The notes beneath the pieces were generated by a model that ran no database searches, had not been told where the DNA came from, and saw nothing but the letters and a program-made list of their open reading frames with translations. A program made the translations under genes and the position numbers. Source: Acidimicrobiia bacterium (GTDB lineage: Bacteria; Actinomycetota; Acidimicrobiia; IMCC26256; PALSA-610). From it: a stretch of DNA of 64,000 nucleotides. The stretch covers positions 62,001-126,000 of the forward strand of contig BPGH01000002.1 of the NCBI GenBank assembly GCA_026002935.1, given 5' to 3'. Positions 20,887 through 30,214 of the stretch are shown here, piece after piece; the first letter of the stretch is position 1, and each line of letters starts with the position of its first letter.

Positions 20887-22596
20887 TCAGCGGGCGCCGC
20901 GCACGAGGCGGCCGGGGCGCTCCCCGCAGTCCTCGCCGTCGCGCAGCACGACCACCCCGCGCTTCACGGTCGCGACGTAACCGTCGGCGCGCTGCACGAA
21001 CCGCCGGGCATCGCCGGGGAGGTCGTACACCATCTCCGGCCGGGGGAGGCGCAGCGCGTCGTGGTCGATGACGTTGAGGTCGCCCAGGCGGCCCGGCGCG
21101 AGCACGCCGCGGTCGCCGAGCCCGTAGAGCGCGGCCGTACGCGACGTCATCTTGCGCACGATCTCCTCGACCGGGAACCGGCCGTGCCCGCGGTCACGCG
21201 CCCAGTGCGTCAGCATGAACGTGGGCGTGCTGGCGTCACACGTCGTGCCGCAGTGCGCGCCGCCGTCGCCGAGGCCCCAAGTCGTGGTCGGGTGGTCGAG
21301 CATCGTGCGGACGGCGTCGAGCGAGAAGTGCGTGTAGTTGAGCAGCGGCCTCATGACGAGCGCCCGCCCGTCGTCCTCCAGGAGGGCGTCGTAGTAGACC
21401 TCCATCGTCGGCCGGCCCTGCGCGGCGGCGATCGCGGCGATGCTGCGCTCACGCGGCGGCTCGTAGTCGGGCACCTCCCCCATCGGGAACGCCCGCTCCG
21501 GGTCGAGGAACTGCCGCATCGGGGCGATGGCGGCGTCGACCTCGGCGAGCAACGCGGCACGCACCTGCGGGTCGCGCATGCGCGCAACCTTCTCGGCGAG
21601 CGGCGCGGCGCCGAACGGCGCGAACGACGGGCAGTAGGCGAACGGGTGGAAGGTCTGCAGCCCGAGCAGCAGGCACACCGGCCGCCCCGCCACCTGCGGG
21701 TGCACCTGCGCGCCCTCCTGCGCGGCGCGCTGCGCGAGCTCGAGCATCCGGGACCACGCGTCGGGGTCGTGGTCGTTCTGGGTGAGCGCGAACGTGACCG
21801 GCCGACCGATCGCCGCCGACAGGCGGCGCATCCAGTCCATCTCCCGGTCGGGCGCCGCGAGGTCCTCGCCCAGCGCGCCGGCGGGCGCGAGCTCGAACAC
21901 GCCGGTGCCGAGCTCGCCGAGCACCCGCCCGATCCCGAACAGCTCGTCCTCCGCCGCGAAGGTGCCCGGCACGGGCTCGCCGTCGATCGCCATGTGCGCG
22001 ATCGTCCGGCTGGTCGAGAAGCCGAGCGCGCCCGCCTCGATCCCCTCGCGCACGATGCGCGCCATCTGTTCGATGTCGTCGGCGGTCGCGGGCTCGTTGC
22101 GCGCCCCGCGCTCGCCCATCACGTAGGCACGCACCGCGCCGTGAGGCACCTGCGTCGCCACGTCGAACAGCTTCGGGCGCCGGTCGACCGCGTCGAGGTA
22201 CTCGGGGAAGGACTCCCACTCCCACTCGATGCCGGCCGACAGGGCGGCGCCGGGGATGTCCTCGACGCCCTCCATGAGTCCGATCAGCCACTCGTGCCGG
22301 TCGGGGCGGGCGGGCGCGAACCCGACCCCGCAGTTGCCCATCACGACGGTCGTCACGCCGTGCCAGCAGGTCGGCGTGAGCAGCGGGTCCCAGGTGACCT
22401 GACCGTCGAAATGGGTGTGCACGTCGACGAAGCCGGGCGTGACGAGCAGGCCGTCCGCGTCGATCGTCTCCCGGGCGCGACCGTCGACGCGGCCCACCTC
22501 GGTCACGACCCCGCCGTCGATCGCGACGTCCGCCGTGCGCGGCGGCGCCCCCGTGCCGTCGACCAGCGTGCCGCCCCGGACGACCAGATCGTGCAT
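20887..22596 (-). CDS. D-aminoacylase/N-acyl-D-amino-acid deacylase-like amidohydrolase
   Basis: [35 protein letters not shown] ... [20 protein letters not shown] ... [12 protein letters not shown]. Confidence 0.87.
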   Translation of the reverse strand: MHDLVVRGGTLVDGTGAPPRTADVAIDGGVVTEVGRVDGRARETIDADGLLVTPGFVDVHTHFDGQVTWDPLLTPTCWHGVTTVVMGNCGVGFAPARPDRHEWLIGLMEGVEDIPGAALSAGIEWEWESFPEYLDAVDRRPKLFDVATQVPHGAVRAYVMGERGARNEPATADDIEQMARIVREGIEAGALGFSTSRTIAHMAIDGEPVPGTFAAEDELFGIGRVLGELGTGVFELAPAGALGEDLAAPDREMDWMRRLSAAIGRPVTFALTQNDHDPDAWSRMLELAQRAAQEGAQVHPQVAGRPVCLLLGLQTFHPFAYCPSFAPFGAAPLAEKVARMRDPQVRAALLAEVDAAIAPMRQFLDPERAFPMGEVPDYEPPRERSIAAIAAAQGRPTMEVYYDALLEDDGRALVMRPLLNYTHFSLDAVRTMLDHPTTTWGLGDGGAHCGTTCDASTPTFMLTHWARDRGHGRFPVEEIVRKMTSRTAALYGLGDRGVLAPGRLGDLNVIDHDALRLPRPEMVYDLPGDARRFVQRADGYVATVKRGVVVLRDGEDCGERPGRLVRGAR

Positions 22597-22597
22597 C

Positions 22598-23746
22598 TCA
22601 GCGCACCTCGCGGAAGAAGGCCCGGACGTCTTCGACCAGCAGGTCGGGCTCCTCGAGCGCGGCGAAGTGGCCGCCCCGGTCGAAGCGCGTGTACCGGACG
22701 AGGTTGAAGCCGCGCTCGGCGTAACCGCGTGGGATCCGGAAGATCTCGCGCGGGAACACGGCGGCGGCCGTGGGCACCTTCACGTACTCGCTCGTCGGCC
22801 CGAAGCGGCCGCTGCGCAGCGACTCGCAGTAGAGGCGGATCGACGAGTTGATCGTCCTGGTCGCCCAGTACACGGTGAGGTTGGTCAGGATCTGCTCGCG
22901 GCTGACCGCCTGCTCGACGTCACCGTCGTGGTCGGTCCACGCCCAGAACTTCTCGACGATCCACCCGGCGAGCCCCGCCGGCGAGTCGGTCAGGCCGTAG
23001 CCCAGCGTCTGGGGGTTCTTGCCCTGGATCTCCTGGTAGGCGGTGCCCTTCTGCATGAACTCGCCGACGGCGGCGAGATCGGCCATCTCCTGCTCGTCCA
23101 GCTCGATGCCGCTCGCGTCGGCCGGGAACGACAGCAGCATGTTGGAGTGCAGGCCGCACACGTGTTCGGGGTCGACGAGCGCGAGCTGCGCCGAGACCAT
23201 CGCGCCCCAGTCGCCCCCCTGCGCGCCGTAGCGCTCGTAGCCGAGGCGCGCCATGAGCGTGCGCCACGCCTCGGCGACGCGCCGCACGTCCCAGCCCGGC
23301 TCGGTGGTCGGGCCCGACCACCCGTAGCCGGGCAGCGACGGGCACACGACGTGGAACGCGTCGCGGGGGTCGCCGCCGTGGCTCGCCGGGTCGCGCAGCG
23401 GCTCGATGACGTCGAGGAACTCGCTGACCGACCCGGGCCAGCCGTGCGTGATGACCAGCGGGAGCGCGTCGGGCTCGGGCGAGCGCGCGTGGATGAAGTG
23501 CACCTGCTGGCCGTCGATCTCGGTGAGGAAGTGCGGCCACCGGTTGAACCGCTCCTCCTGGGCGCGCCAGTCGAAGTCGTCGCGCCAGGTCGCGCACAGG
23601 TCCTGCAGGTAGGCGAGGTCGGTGCCGTAGTCCCAGCCCGACCCGGGGATCTGGTCGGGCCAGCGGGTGCGCGCGAGACGGTCCCGGAGGTCGTCCAGCA
23701 CGGCGTCGGGCACCTCGACCCGGAACGGCCGGATCTCGTCGCTCAT
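22598..23746 (-). CDS. Epoxide hydrolase (EHN plus alpha/beta hydrolase domains)
   Basis: IRPFRVEVPDAVLDDLRDRLARTRWPDQIPGSGWDYGTDLAYLQDLCATWRDDFDWRAQEERFNRWPHF...HGWPGSVSEFLDVIEPL...QGGDWGAMVSAQLA. Confidence 0.93.
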   Translation of the reverse strand: MSDEIRPFRVEVPDAVLDDLRDRLARTRWPDQIPGSGWDYGTDLAYLQDLCATWRDDFDWRAQEERFNRWPHFLTEIDGQQVHFIHARSPEPDALPLVITHGWPGSVSEFLDVIEPLRDPASHGGDPRDAFHVVCPSLPGYGWSGPTTEPGWDVRRVAEAWRTLMARLGYERYGAQGGDWGAMVSAQLALVDPEHVCGLHSNMLLSFPADASGIELDEQEMADLAAVGEFMQKGTAYQEIQGKNPQTLGYGLTDSPAGLAGWIVEKFWAWTDHDGDVEQAVSREQILTNLTVYWATRTINSSIRLYCESLRSGRFGPTSEYVKVPTAAAVFPREIFRIPRGYAERGFNLVRYTRFDRGGHFAALEEPDLLVEDVRAFFREVR

Positions 23747-23776
23747 GGACGGCGACGCTAGCCACCCGCACCATCG

Positions 23777-23962
23777 GTGGTCACCTCTGCGCCAACCCGC
23801 CGCGGCCACGGTGACCACCCGGGACCGCGGTCACTCCTCCGACGGCATCTCGCACCGGAGGTGACCACGGGGGCCGGGGCGGCCCGGCCTCCGTCCGCCG
23901 CCCTCCCCGTCGGCCCGGCCGTGGTCACCGCCTCGCCGGTATGTTGCCGCCGAGGTGACCAC
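23777..23962. promoter_or_regulatory. Array of three 42-bp inverted-repeat units (GTGGTCACC-N24-GGTGACCAC)
   Basis: Units at 23777-23818, 23827-23868 (left arm GCGGTCACT) and 23921-23962; half-sites 33 bp apart in each. Confidence 0.8.
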
Positions 23963-23997
23963 GCAGGGCGGGGAGCCCGCCCGGACCGGGAGGGGTG

Positions 23998-24765
23998 ATG
24001 GACCCGCTGGCGCGATTCCGGCTCGACGGGCGCGTCGCGATCGTGACCGGCGCGAGCGCCGGGCTCGGCGCCCGCTTCGCACGGGTGGTCGCGGCCGCCG
24101 GCGCCAAGGTGGTGCTCGCCGCCCGGCGGGCGGAGCGGCTGCACGCGCTCGCCGCCGAGCTCCCCGACGCCCACGCGGTGCCCTGCGACCTCGCCGAGGA
24201 CGGCGCGGCCACGGCCCTGGTGGACGCCACCGTGGCCCGCTACGGGCGGGTCGACGTGCTCGTCAACAACGCCGGGATCAGCGACCCGACGCCGGTGCTC
24301 GACGAGACGACCGAGCACTTCGGCCGCACGCTGCGCGTCAACCTCGTGGCCCCCTTCGAGCTCGCACGCGAGACCGCCCGGGCGGTCGTCGCCGCCGGGC
24401 ACACGGGGTCGATCGTCAACGTCGCGTCGATCTGGGGGCTCGTCGGCGTCGGCCAGATCCCCGAGGCCGGCTACGCGGCGTCGAAGGGCGGGCTCGTGAA
24501 CCTGACGCGCGAGCTGGCCGCCCAGCTCGCGCGCCGCGGGGTACGGGTGAACTGCCTCGCGCCCGGCTGGTTCCGCTCCGAGATGACCGAGGGCCGGATG
24601 TTCGGCGACGAGCGCTCCGAGCGCTGGATCGCGCAGCGCACCCCGATGGGGCGTGGCGGTGACGAGCACGAGCTCGACGGCGCGCTGCTGTTCCTCGCCA
24701 GCGACGCCAGCTCGTACGTCACCGGCCAGGTGCTGTGCGTCGACGGCGGCTGGACCGCGGTCTGA
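23998..24765 (+). CDS. SDR family oxidoreductase
   Basis: VAIVTGASAGLGARFARVVAAAGAKVVLAARR, NNAGIS, YAASKGGLVNLTRELA, FLASDASSYVTGQVLCVDGGWTAV. Confidence 0.93.
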   Translation: MDPLARFRLDGRVAIVTGASAGLGARFARVVAAAGAKVVLAARRAERLHALAAELPDAHAVPCDLAEDGAATALVDATVARYGRVDVLVNNAGISDPTPVLDETTEHFGRTLRVNLVAPFELARETARAVVAAGHTGSIVNVASIWGLVGVGQIPEAGYAASKGGLVNLTRELAAQLARRGVRVNCLAPGWFRSEMTEGRMFGDERSERWIAQRTPMGRGGDEHELDGALLFLASDASSYVTGQVLCVDGGWTAV

Positions 24766-24889
24766 GGTCCGGCCCGGCGGGCCCGCTGTAACCCCCGGCG
24801 GACGGGGGCGGTCGGAGCCCCGGGCCGTTCACGGCAACGCAGCGCCCCGTCCCGCCGACGACGCCGGGGCGGGGCGCCGCCGCGCCCTG

Positions 24890-25020
24890 GCCCGCCAGAT
24901 CGAGCCCGCCGCAGCCGAACCCGCCGCGCCGGGGCCCGCCACATCGAACCCGCCGGAGCCGAACCCGCCGCGCCGGGGCCCGCCACATCGAACCCGTCGC
25001 AGCCGGACCCGCCGCGATCG
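24890..25020. repeat. ~44-bp tandem repeat, about 3 imperfect copies
   Basis: gaacccgccgcgccggggcccgccacatcgaacccgccggagcc at 24917-24960 and 24961-25004 plus partial copies on both sides. Confidence 0.8.
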
Positions 25021-25039
25021 AGCCCGCCCGCGAGCGGCG

Positions 25040-26248
25040 TCAGGCCGCGCCCTTCTCCAGGATGTGGACGGCGCACGCCGAACCGAGACCGATCACGTGG
25101 GTCAACCCCACCTTGGCGCCCTCGATCTGGCGGTCGCCCGCCTCGCCCCGCAGGTGCGTGCTCACCTCGTAGATGTTGGCGATGCCGGTCGCGCCGATCG
25201 GGTGGCCCTTCGAGATCAGCCCGCCCGACACGTTCACCGGGATCGCGCCGTCACGCCAGGGGCCGCGCTCGTCGATGAACTTCCCGGCCCCGCCCGGCTC
25301 GCACAGCATCAGGTTGTCGTAGTGGATGAGCTCGGCGGTCGCGAAGCAGTCGTGCAGCTCCACGAGGTCGAGGTCCTGCGGGTCGACCCCCGCGGTCTCG
25401 TACGCCTGCTTCGCCGCGTTGCGGGTCAGCGTGTTGACGTCGGGCTGCACCTGCGCCCGCTCGGTCCACGGGTCGGTCGTGAGCACCGACGCGCTGATCT
25501 TCACCGCCCGGCGCTGCTGGTCGGCCGACAGCGTGCGCAGCTTCTCCTCGCCGACGAGCACGACCGCCGCGGCCCCGTCCGTGTTGGGGCAGCACATGAG
25601 CAAGGTGTTGGGGTACGCCATCATCTCGGCGTTCATGATCTCCTCGAGGGAGAACTGCTTCTGGTAGTGCGCGAGCGGGTTGAGCGTCGAGTGGGCGTGG
25701 TTCTTCTCGGCGACCTTGGCGAACTGCTCGAAGCCGACACCGTCGTGCTCGTAGGCGTATTCCATGCCGGCCTGGGCGAACACGCCGGGCATCAGGCCCG
25801 TGCCGAGCAGCCCCTCGACCTGCATCACCGACCCGTACCGGCCCTTCGGCTCGTACACGGTGCGGCCACGGTCGCCCTTGCCGGCCGCGCCGAGCAGCCC
25901 GCCCTTGCCCATCTGCTCGACGCCGACCGCGAGGCCCATGTCGGCCTCACCGGCGCGGATCGACAGGTAGACGGTGCGCAGCGCCGTCGCGCCGGTCGCA
26001 CACGCGTTCGCGACGTTGTAGACGGGGATGCCGGTCTGGCCGATCTGCTTCTGGAGCTGCTGGCCGACCCCCGCCTGCGCGTTGAACAGGCTCCCGGCGC
26101 CGAGCACGTCCATGTCGTGGATCGTGACGCCGCCGTCGCGCAGTGCGCCCATCGCCGCCTCGGCCGCGAGGTCGATGAGGTCGACGTCGTTGTGCCGGCC
26201 GAACTTCGTCATGTACGTGCCGAGGATCCAGACGTCCTGACCGCTCAT
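25040..26248 (-). CDS. Thiolase / lipid-transfer (SCP-x type) family protein
   Basis: VWILGTYMTKFGRHNDVDLIDLAAEAAMGALRDGGV ... NACATGATALRTVYLSIRAG ... SGGLISKGHPIGATG. Confidence 0.9.
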   Translation of the reverse strand: MSGQDVWILGTYMTKFGRHNDVDLIDLAAEAAMGALRDGGVTIHDMDVLGAGSLFNAQAGVGQQLQKQIGQTGIPVYNVANACATGATALRTVYLSIRAGEADMGLAVGVEQMGKGGLLGAAGKGDRGRTVYEPKGRYGSVMQVEGLLGTGLMPGVFAQAGMEYAYEHDGVGFEQFAKVAEKNHAHSTLNPLAHYQKQFSLEEIMNAEMMAYPNTLLMCCPNTDGAAAVVLVGEEKLRTLSADQQRRAVKISASVLTTDPWTERAQVQPDVNTLTRNAAKQAYETAGVDPQDLDLVELHDCFATAELIHYDNLMLCEPGGAGKFIDERGPWRDGAIPVNVSGGLISKGHPIGATGIANIYEVSTHLRGEAGDRQIEGAKVGLTHVIGLGSACAVHILEKGAA

Positions 26249-26270
26249 GTCCTACCGCCTCTCGGTTCCG

Positions 26271-26672
26271 TCAGTTCGCGGGCTCGAAGGCGAACGCGAT
26301 CGCCTCGGTGCCGTCGTCGTCGGTGCCGGCCGTGAACGTCGTGAGCCGCACCGGCATGCCGAGCTTCACGTGGTCGGGGTCGGGCTCGACGTTCACGAGG
26401 TTCGCCTTGACGCTGCCGCCGCCGTCGAGGTCGACGAGGGCCGACACGTACGGGGCGGGGATGCCCGGCACGGTGCGGTGCACGATCGTGAACGACCGGA
26501 CCACCCCGGTGGTCGCGAGCCTGCGCCGCCGGAACTCGGTCCCCCCGCTCTTGGCGTCGGCGTTGCGGCGGTCGAAGTAGAGCGCGCCGGAGTCGACCGA
26601 CTCCCAGGCGACCAGGTGCGGTTCGCCGTCGTCGAGCACGAGGTAGTCGACGATCGGGATCTGCTTGCCCAT
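26271..26672 (-). CDS. OB-fold protein (DUF35-type), likely partner of the adjacent thiolase
   Basis: MGKQIPIVDYLVLDDGEPHLVAWESVDSGALYFDRRNADAKSGGTEFRRRRLATTGVVRSFTIVHRTVPGIPAPYVSALVDLDGGG. Confidence 0.8.
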   Translation of the reverse strand: MGKQIPIVDYLVLDDGEPHLVAWESVDSGALYFDRRNADAKSGGTEFRRRRLATTGVVRSFTIVHRTVPGIPAPYVSALVDLDGGGSVKANLVNVEPDPDHVKLGMPVRLTTFTAGTDDDGTEAIAFAFEPAN

Positions 26673-26806
26673 GGGTGCGTCCCTCCCGCGGCCGGTGCCC
26701 GGCCGCACCGCCGGACAGTAGCCGGGCACCCACGCACCGGGCCGGGCCCGCCCCGGGCGGGGACTGGCCGGGCCGGCGGGGCGGCCGCGTGCGACACTGG
26801 GCCGGC

Positions 26807-26886
26807 GCGAGCGTGGCGGAATCGGCAGACGCGCCGGGTTTAGGTCCCGGTCCTTCGGGGTGAGGGTTCGACTCCCTCCGCTCGCA
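26807..26886 (+). tRNA. tRNA-Leu (TAG)
   Basis: GCGAGCG/CGCTCGC acceptor, loop TTTAGGT, extended variable loop, GAGGG TTCGACT CCCTC T-arm. Confidence 0.93.
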
Positions 26887-26978
26887 CGGCGATCATGGAG
26901 CACGCCGGCGGAACCGGTTCCGGGCGCGGCGCGCCGCGGCGACCGGATGCGTGTCGGCCCGACGGCGCGGGGGTTCCG

Positions 26979-27395
26979 GTGCGAACGATCGGCAACATCT
27001 TGTGGTTCGTGCTCGCCGGGCTCTGGATGGCCCTCGGCTACCTCCTCGCTGGCGTGATCCAGTGCATCACCCTGATCGGGATCCCGTTCGGGATCCAGAG
27101 CTTCAAGCTCGCCGGCCTGGCGCTCTGGCCGTTCGGGCGCACCGTCGTCATCCGAACCGATCGCGACGTCGCGCTCGGTTGCCTGGGCAACGCCGTCTGG
27201 CTCCTCCTCTCCGGCCTCTGGCTCGCGCTCGGCCACCTCCTCACCGGCCTGCTGCTGTGCATCACCATCGTCGGGATCCCGTTCGGGGTCGCGTCGTTCA
27301 AGCTCGCCGGCCTGGCCCTCGCGCCGTTCGGGAGAACCGTCGTCGCGCGCGGGACCCCGGCGCCGCCCGGCACCCAGGTCGTCATGTCGTTCTGA
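26979..27395 (+). CDS. YccF domain-containing inner membrane protein
   Basis: VRTIGNILWFVLAGLWMALGYLLAGVIQCITLIGIPFGIQSFKLAGLALWPFGR with a second repeat of the same pattern. Confidence 0.88.
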   Translation: MRTIGNILWFVLAGLWMALGYLLAGVIQCITLIGIPFGIQSFKLAGLALWPFGRTVVIRTDRDVALGCLGNAVWLLLSGLWLALGHLLTGLLLCITIVGIPFGVASFKLAGLALAPFGRTVVARGTPAPPGTQVVMSF

Positions 27396-27474
27396 AGCCA
27401 CGGGGCCGGGAACGACGACCCGGCGGCCCCGGCACCGGCGATCCCGCGACCGGCTCGGCTAGCGTGCGCCGGGA

Positions 27475-27600
27475 AGGAGAAGGGGAGTAGCCCCGCGACG
27501 GTCGTTCGACACGCTGGTGCCGCGGCACCCGGACGGCCGGCCCGGATCCCGGGTGGGCGAGACCTTCGACCGCACGGACCGTCGCGTCCGGGGTCGGGGG
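27475..27600 (+). promoter_or_regulatory. Probable yybP-ykoY (Mn2+-sensing) riboswitch
   Basis: Signature GGGGAGTAGCCCCGCG (27482) and distal GAGACCTTCGACC (27559) flanking GC helices, 5' of a GDT1/TMEM165-like gene. Confidence 0.68.
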
Positions 27601-27645
27601 CACGCCTGCGATCCCGGCGCCCGCAAGGCAGCACCCGGAGATCGC

Positions 27646-28283
27646 ATGACCCAGCTCCTCGCCGCCCTCGGGATCGTCTTCGTGGCCGAGCTCGGCGACA
27701 AGACCCAGCTCGTCGCACTCGGGCCTCGGCGCGCGCCACCGGCTCGGGCCGGTGCTCGCGGGCGTCGCCCTCGCCTACGCCGCGACGACGCTCCTGTCGG
27801 TGGCCGCGGGCGGCCTGGCTCGGCGCGGCGCTGCCGCGAGCGCGCGCTCGGGATCGGCGGCGGCGTCCTGTTCCTCGCGTTCGCGCTGTGGACGCTGCGG
27901 CGACCCGGCGGCGGTCGCCGGCGAACCCGGCGAGGACGGCGGGCCCGCCGAGCCCACCGAGGGAGCGAGGACCGCGCGACCGCGGCCGCGTCCGCGCCCG
28001 CCGCGGCGCTCGACCGCCGCGCTGGTCGCGTCGCGTCGCGGGCGCGATGTTCGTCGCCGAGCTCGGCGACAAGACGATGCTCGCCACCGCGACCCTGGCG
28101 AGCCGCGCGAACCCGGTCATGCGTGTCGGATCGGCGCGGCCGCCGCGATCTTCCTCGCGGGTGCGGCCGGGGTCGTGCTCGGCCACCTGCTCGGCCGGCG
28201 GCTGCCCGAACGCGCGACCGCGAGGGCCGCGGCGGCGCTCTTCGCGGTCGTTCGGTGTCGCGTTCATCATGACGTCGTGGTGA
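27646..28283 (+). pseudogene. TMEM165/GDT1 (UPF0016) cation exporter-like gene with several frame breaks (probably sequence errors)
   Basis: MTQLLAALGIVFVAELGDKTQLVAL (frame 1), VLAGVALAYAATTLLSVAAGG (frame 2), MFVAELGDKTMLATATLASRANPV (frame 3): two ELGDKT motifs. Confidence 0.8.
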
Positions 28284-28346
28284 GCTCGACCGCCGCCGGA
28301 TCCCGCGGCGGACCGCGAACGGCGGGCCTCGCGTATCGTCGCGTGG

Positions 28347-28960
28347 ATGCGCACCGTCGAGGTGTTCGGTGACGTCGCCTGCCCGTTCACGTACGCCGGC
28401 CTGCGGCGGTTCGTGCAGGCGCTCGGAGCACCGGGCGGCACCCGTCGTCGTGCGGCTGCGGGCGTGGCCCCTCGAGTGGGTGAACGGGCGGCCGCTCGAC
28501 CCCGCGCACGTCGCCCGCGAGATCGAGGGCCTGCGGGCGTCGGTCGCGCCGCACCTGTTCACCGGATTCGACCCCGCGCGGTTCCCCACCACGTCGATCC
28601 CGGCCTTCGGCCTCGTCGCCGCCGCGTACGACCGCGACGACGCGACGGGCCTCGCGGTCGCGCTGGCGGTGCGCACCGCACTGTTCGAGGAGGGCGCGGA
28701 CGTCGCCGACCCGGAGGTCCTGCGGTCGATCGGCGCACCCCACGGCGTCGCACCGCTCGACGCCGCCGCGGCCGAGGCCCGCACCCGCGCCGACTGGGAG
28801 GAGGGCCGACGGCGCGGCGTCGTCGGTTCGCCGCACTACTTCGTCGGTGGCCGCGGCTTCTTCTGCCCGGGGCTGCGGATCGCGCAGCACGACGGGCGCT
28901 TCGACGTCGCGCCCGACGAGCAGGCGGCCGACGCGCTTCCTCGCCGAGGTCCTCGGGTGA
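28347..28960 (+). pseudogene. DsbA-family thioredoxin-fold protein, frameshifted near 28430
   Basis: MRTVEVFGDVACPFTYAGLRRFVQAL then APVVVRLRAWPLEWVNGRPLDPAHVAREIEGLRA...RRGVVGSPHYFVGGRGFFCPGLRI in another frame. Confidence 0.75.
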
Positions 28961-30173
28961 CGGTCACCGACCCCGACACGCTGAAGCAGCGTCGTCGAGT
29001 CCTACGTCGACGGCATCGCCGTCGAGCTCGTCGCCGCGTCCCGCGACATCCACGCCCGGCCCGAGCTCGCGTACGAGGAGCGCTACGCGTGCGCCCGGCT
29101 CGCGGACCTGATCGAGGCGCACGGCGTCCCCGTCGAGCGCGGCGCGTACGGCGTCGAGACCGCGTTCGTCGCCCGCGCGGGCACCCGCGGGCCGAACGTG
29201 ATCGTGTGCTGCGAGTACGACGCGCTGCCCGGCATCGGCCACGGTTGCGGCCACAACGTGATCGGCACGGCCGGCGCCGGCGCGGGGCTCGCGCTCGCGG
29301 CGCTCGCGGAGGAGGCCGGAGGCCGCGTCACGATCCTCGGCACCCCGGCCGAGGAGCAGGGCGGCGGGGGCAAGAAGCGGCTCCTCGCGGCCGGGGCGTT
29401 CGCCGACGGCGACGTCGCGATGATGGTGCACCCCGAGCCGGGCGACGTCGAGTACGTGCCCTACCTCGCGAACGAGCAGCTCTACGTCGCGATGCACGGG
29501 AAGGCCGCGCACGCCAGCTCCACGCCGTGGGCGGGCGTCAACGCGCTCGACGCCCTCGTGCTCGGCTACATGGCCGTCGCGGCGCTGCGCCAGCACCTCC
29601 GCGACGACGAGAAGGTGCACGGGATCATCCTCGACGGCGGCAAGGCCGACAACATCGTGCCCGACCACGCGTCGGCGCGCTTTCGCGTGCGGGCGCGGAC
29701 CAAGGAGCGGCTCGAGCCGCTGAAGGCGCGGGTCCTCGCCTGCTTCGAGGGCGCGGCGGCGCAGACCGGCGCCCGGCTCGAGCACCGCTGGCTGGGGGGT
29801 TACGCCGACATGCGGTCGAACCGCACGCTCGCCGCCGCCTACCGGCGCAACGGCGAGCGGCTCGGCCGCACGTTCGTCGACCCGTCGCTGATCCCCGCGT
29901 CGATCGCCGGCAGCACCGACATGGGCGACGTCTCGTACGCGCTGCCGTCGATCCACCCGGTGATCGGCATGGTCCCCCTCGGGGTCGTCGGCCACACCGA
30001 GGAGTTCGCCCGGTGGGCGGGTTCGGAGGCGGGCGACCGTTGCGTGATCGACGGCGCGAAGGCCCTCGCGATGACCGGCGTCGACGTCTGGACCCGTCCC
30101 GACCTCCTCGCCGAGGTCAGGGCCGAGTTCGCCACGACCGCGACGCAGCGGCGAGCCGGGCGCGCCGGCCTGA
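28957..30173 (+). CDS. M20-family metallopeptidase/amidohydrolase (frame breaks near both ends)
   Basis: NVIVCCEYDALPGIGHGCGHNVIGTAGAGAGLALAAL...GTPAEEQGGGGKK...MHGKAAHASSTPWAGVNALDALV; frame discontinuity ~28990. Confidence 0.85.
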
Positions 30174-30214
30174 GCCGCCGCGCCGGCCCGCCGCGCCGCA
30201 CCGCGCCCGCCGTC

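Noticed and set aside
23777-23962. CRISPR array
   Set aside because: Repeats are palindromic 9-mers with irregular unit gaps (8 and 52 bp), not direct repeats with uniform spacers; no cas genes
24890-25020. CRISPR or coding repeat
   Set aside because: Contiguous 44-bp tandem copies without spacers and no supported ORF
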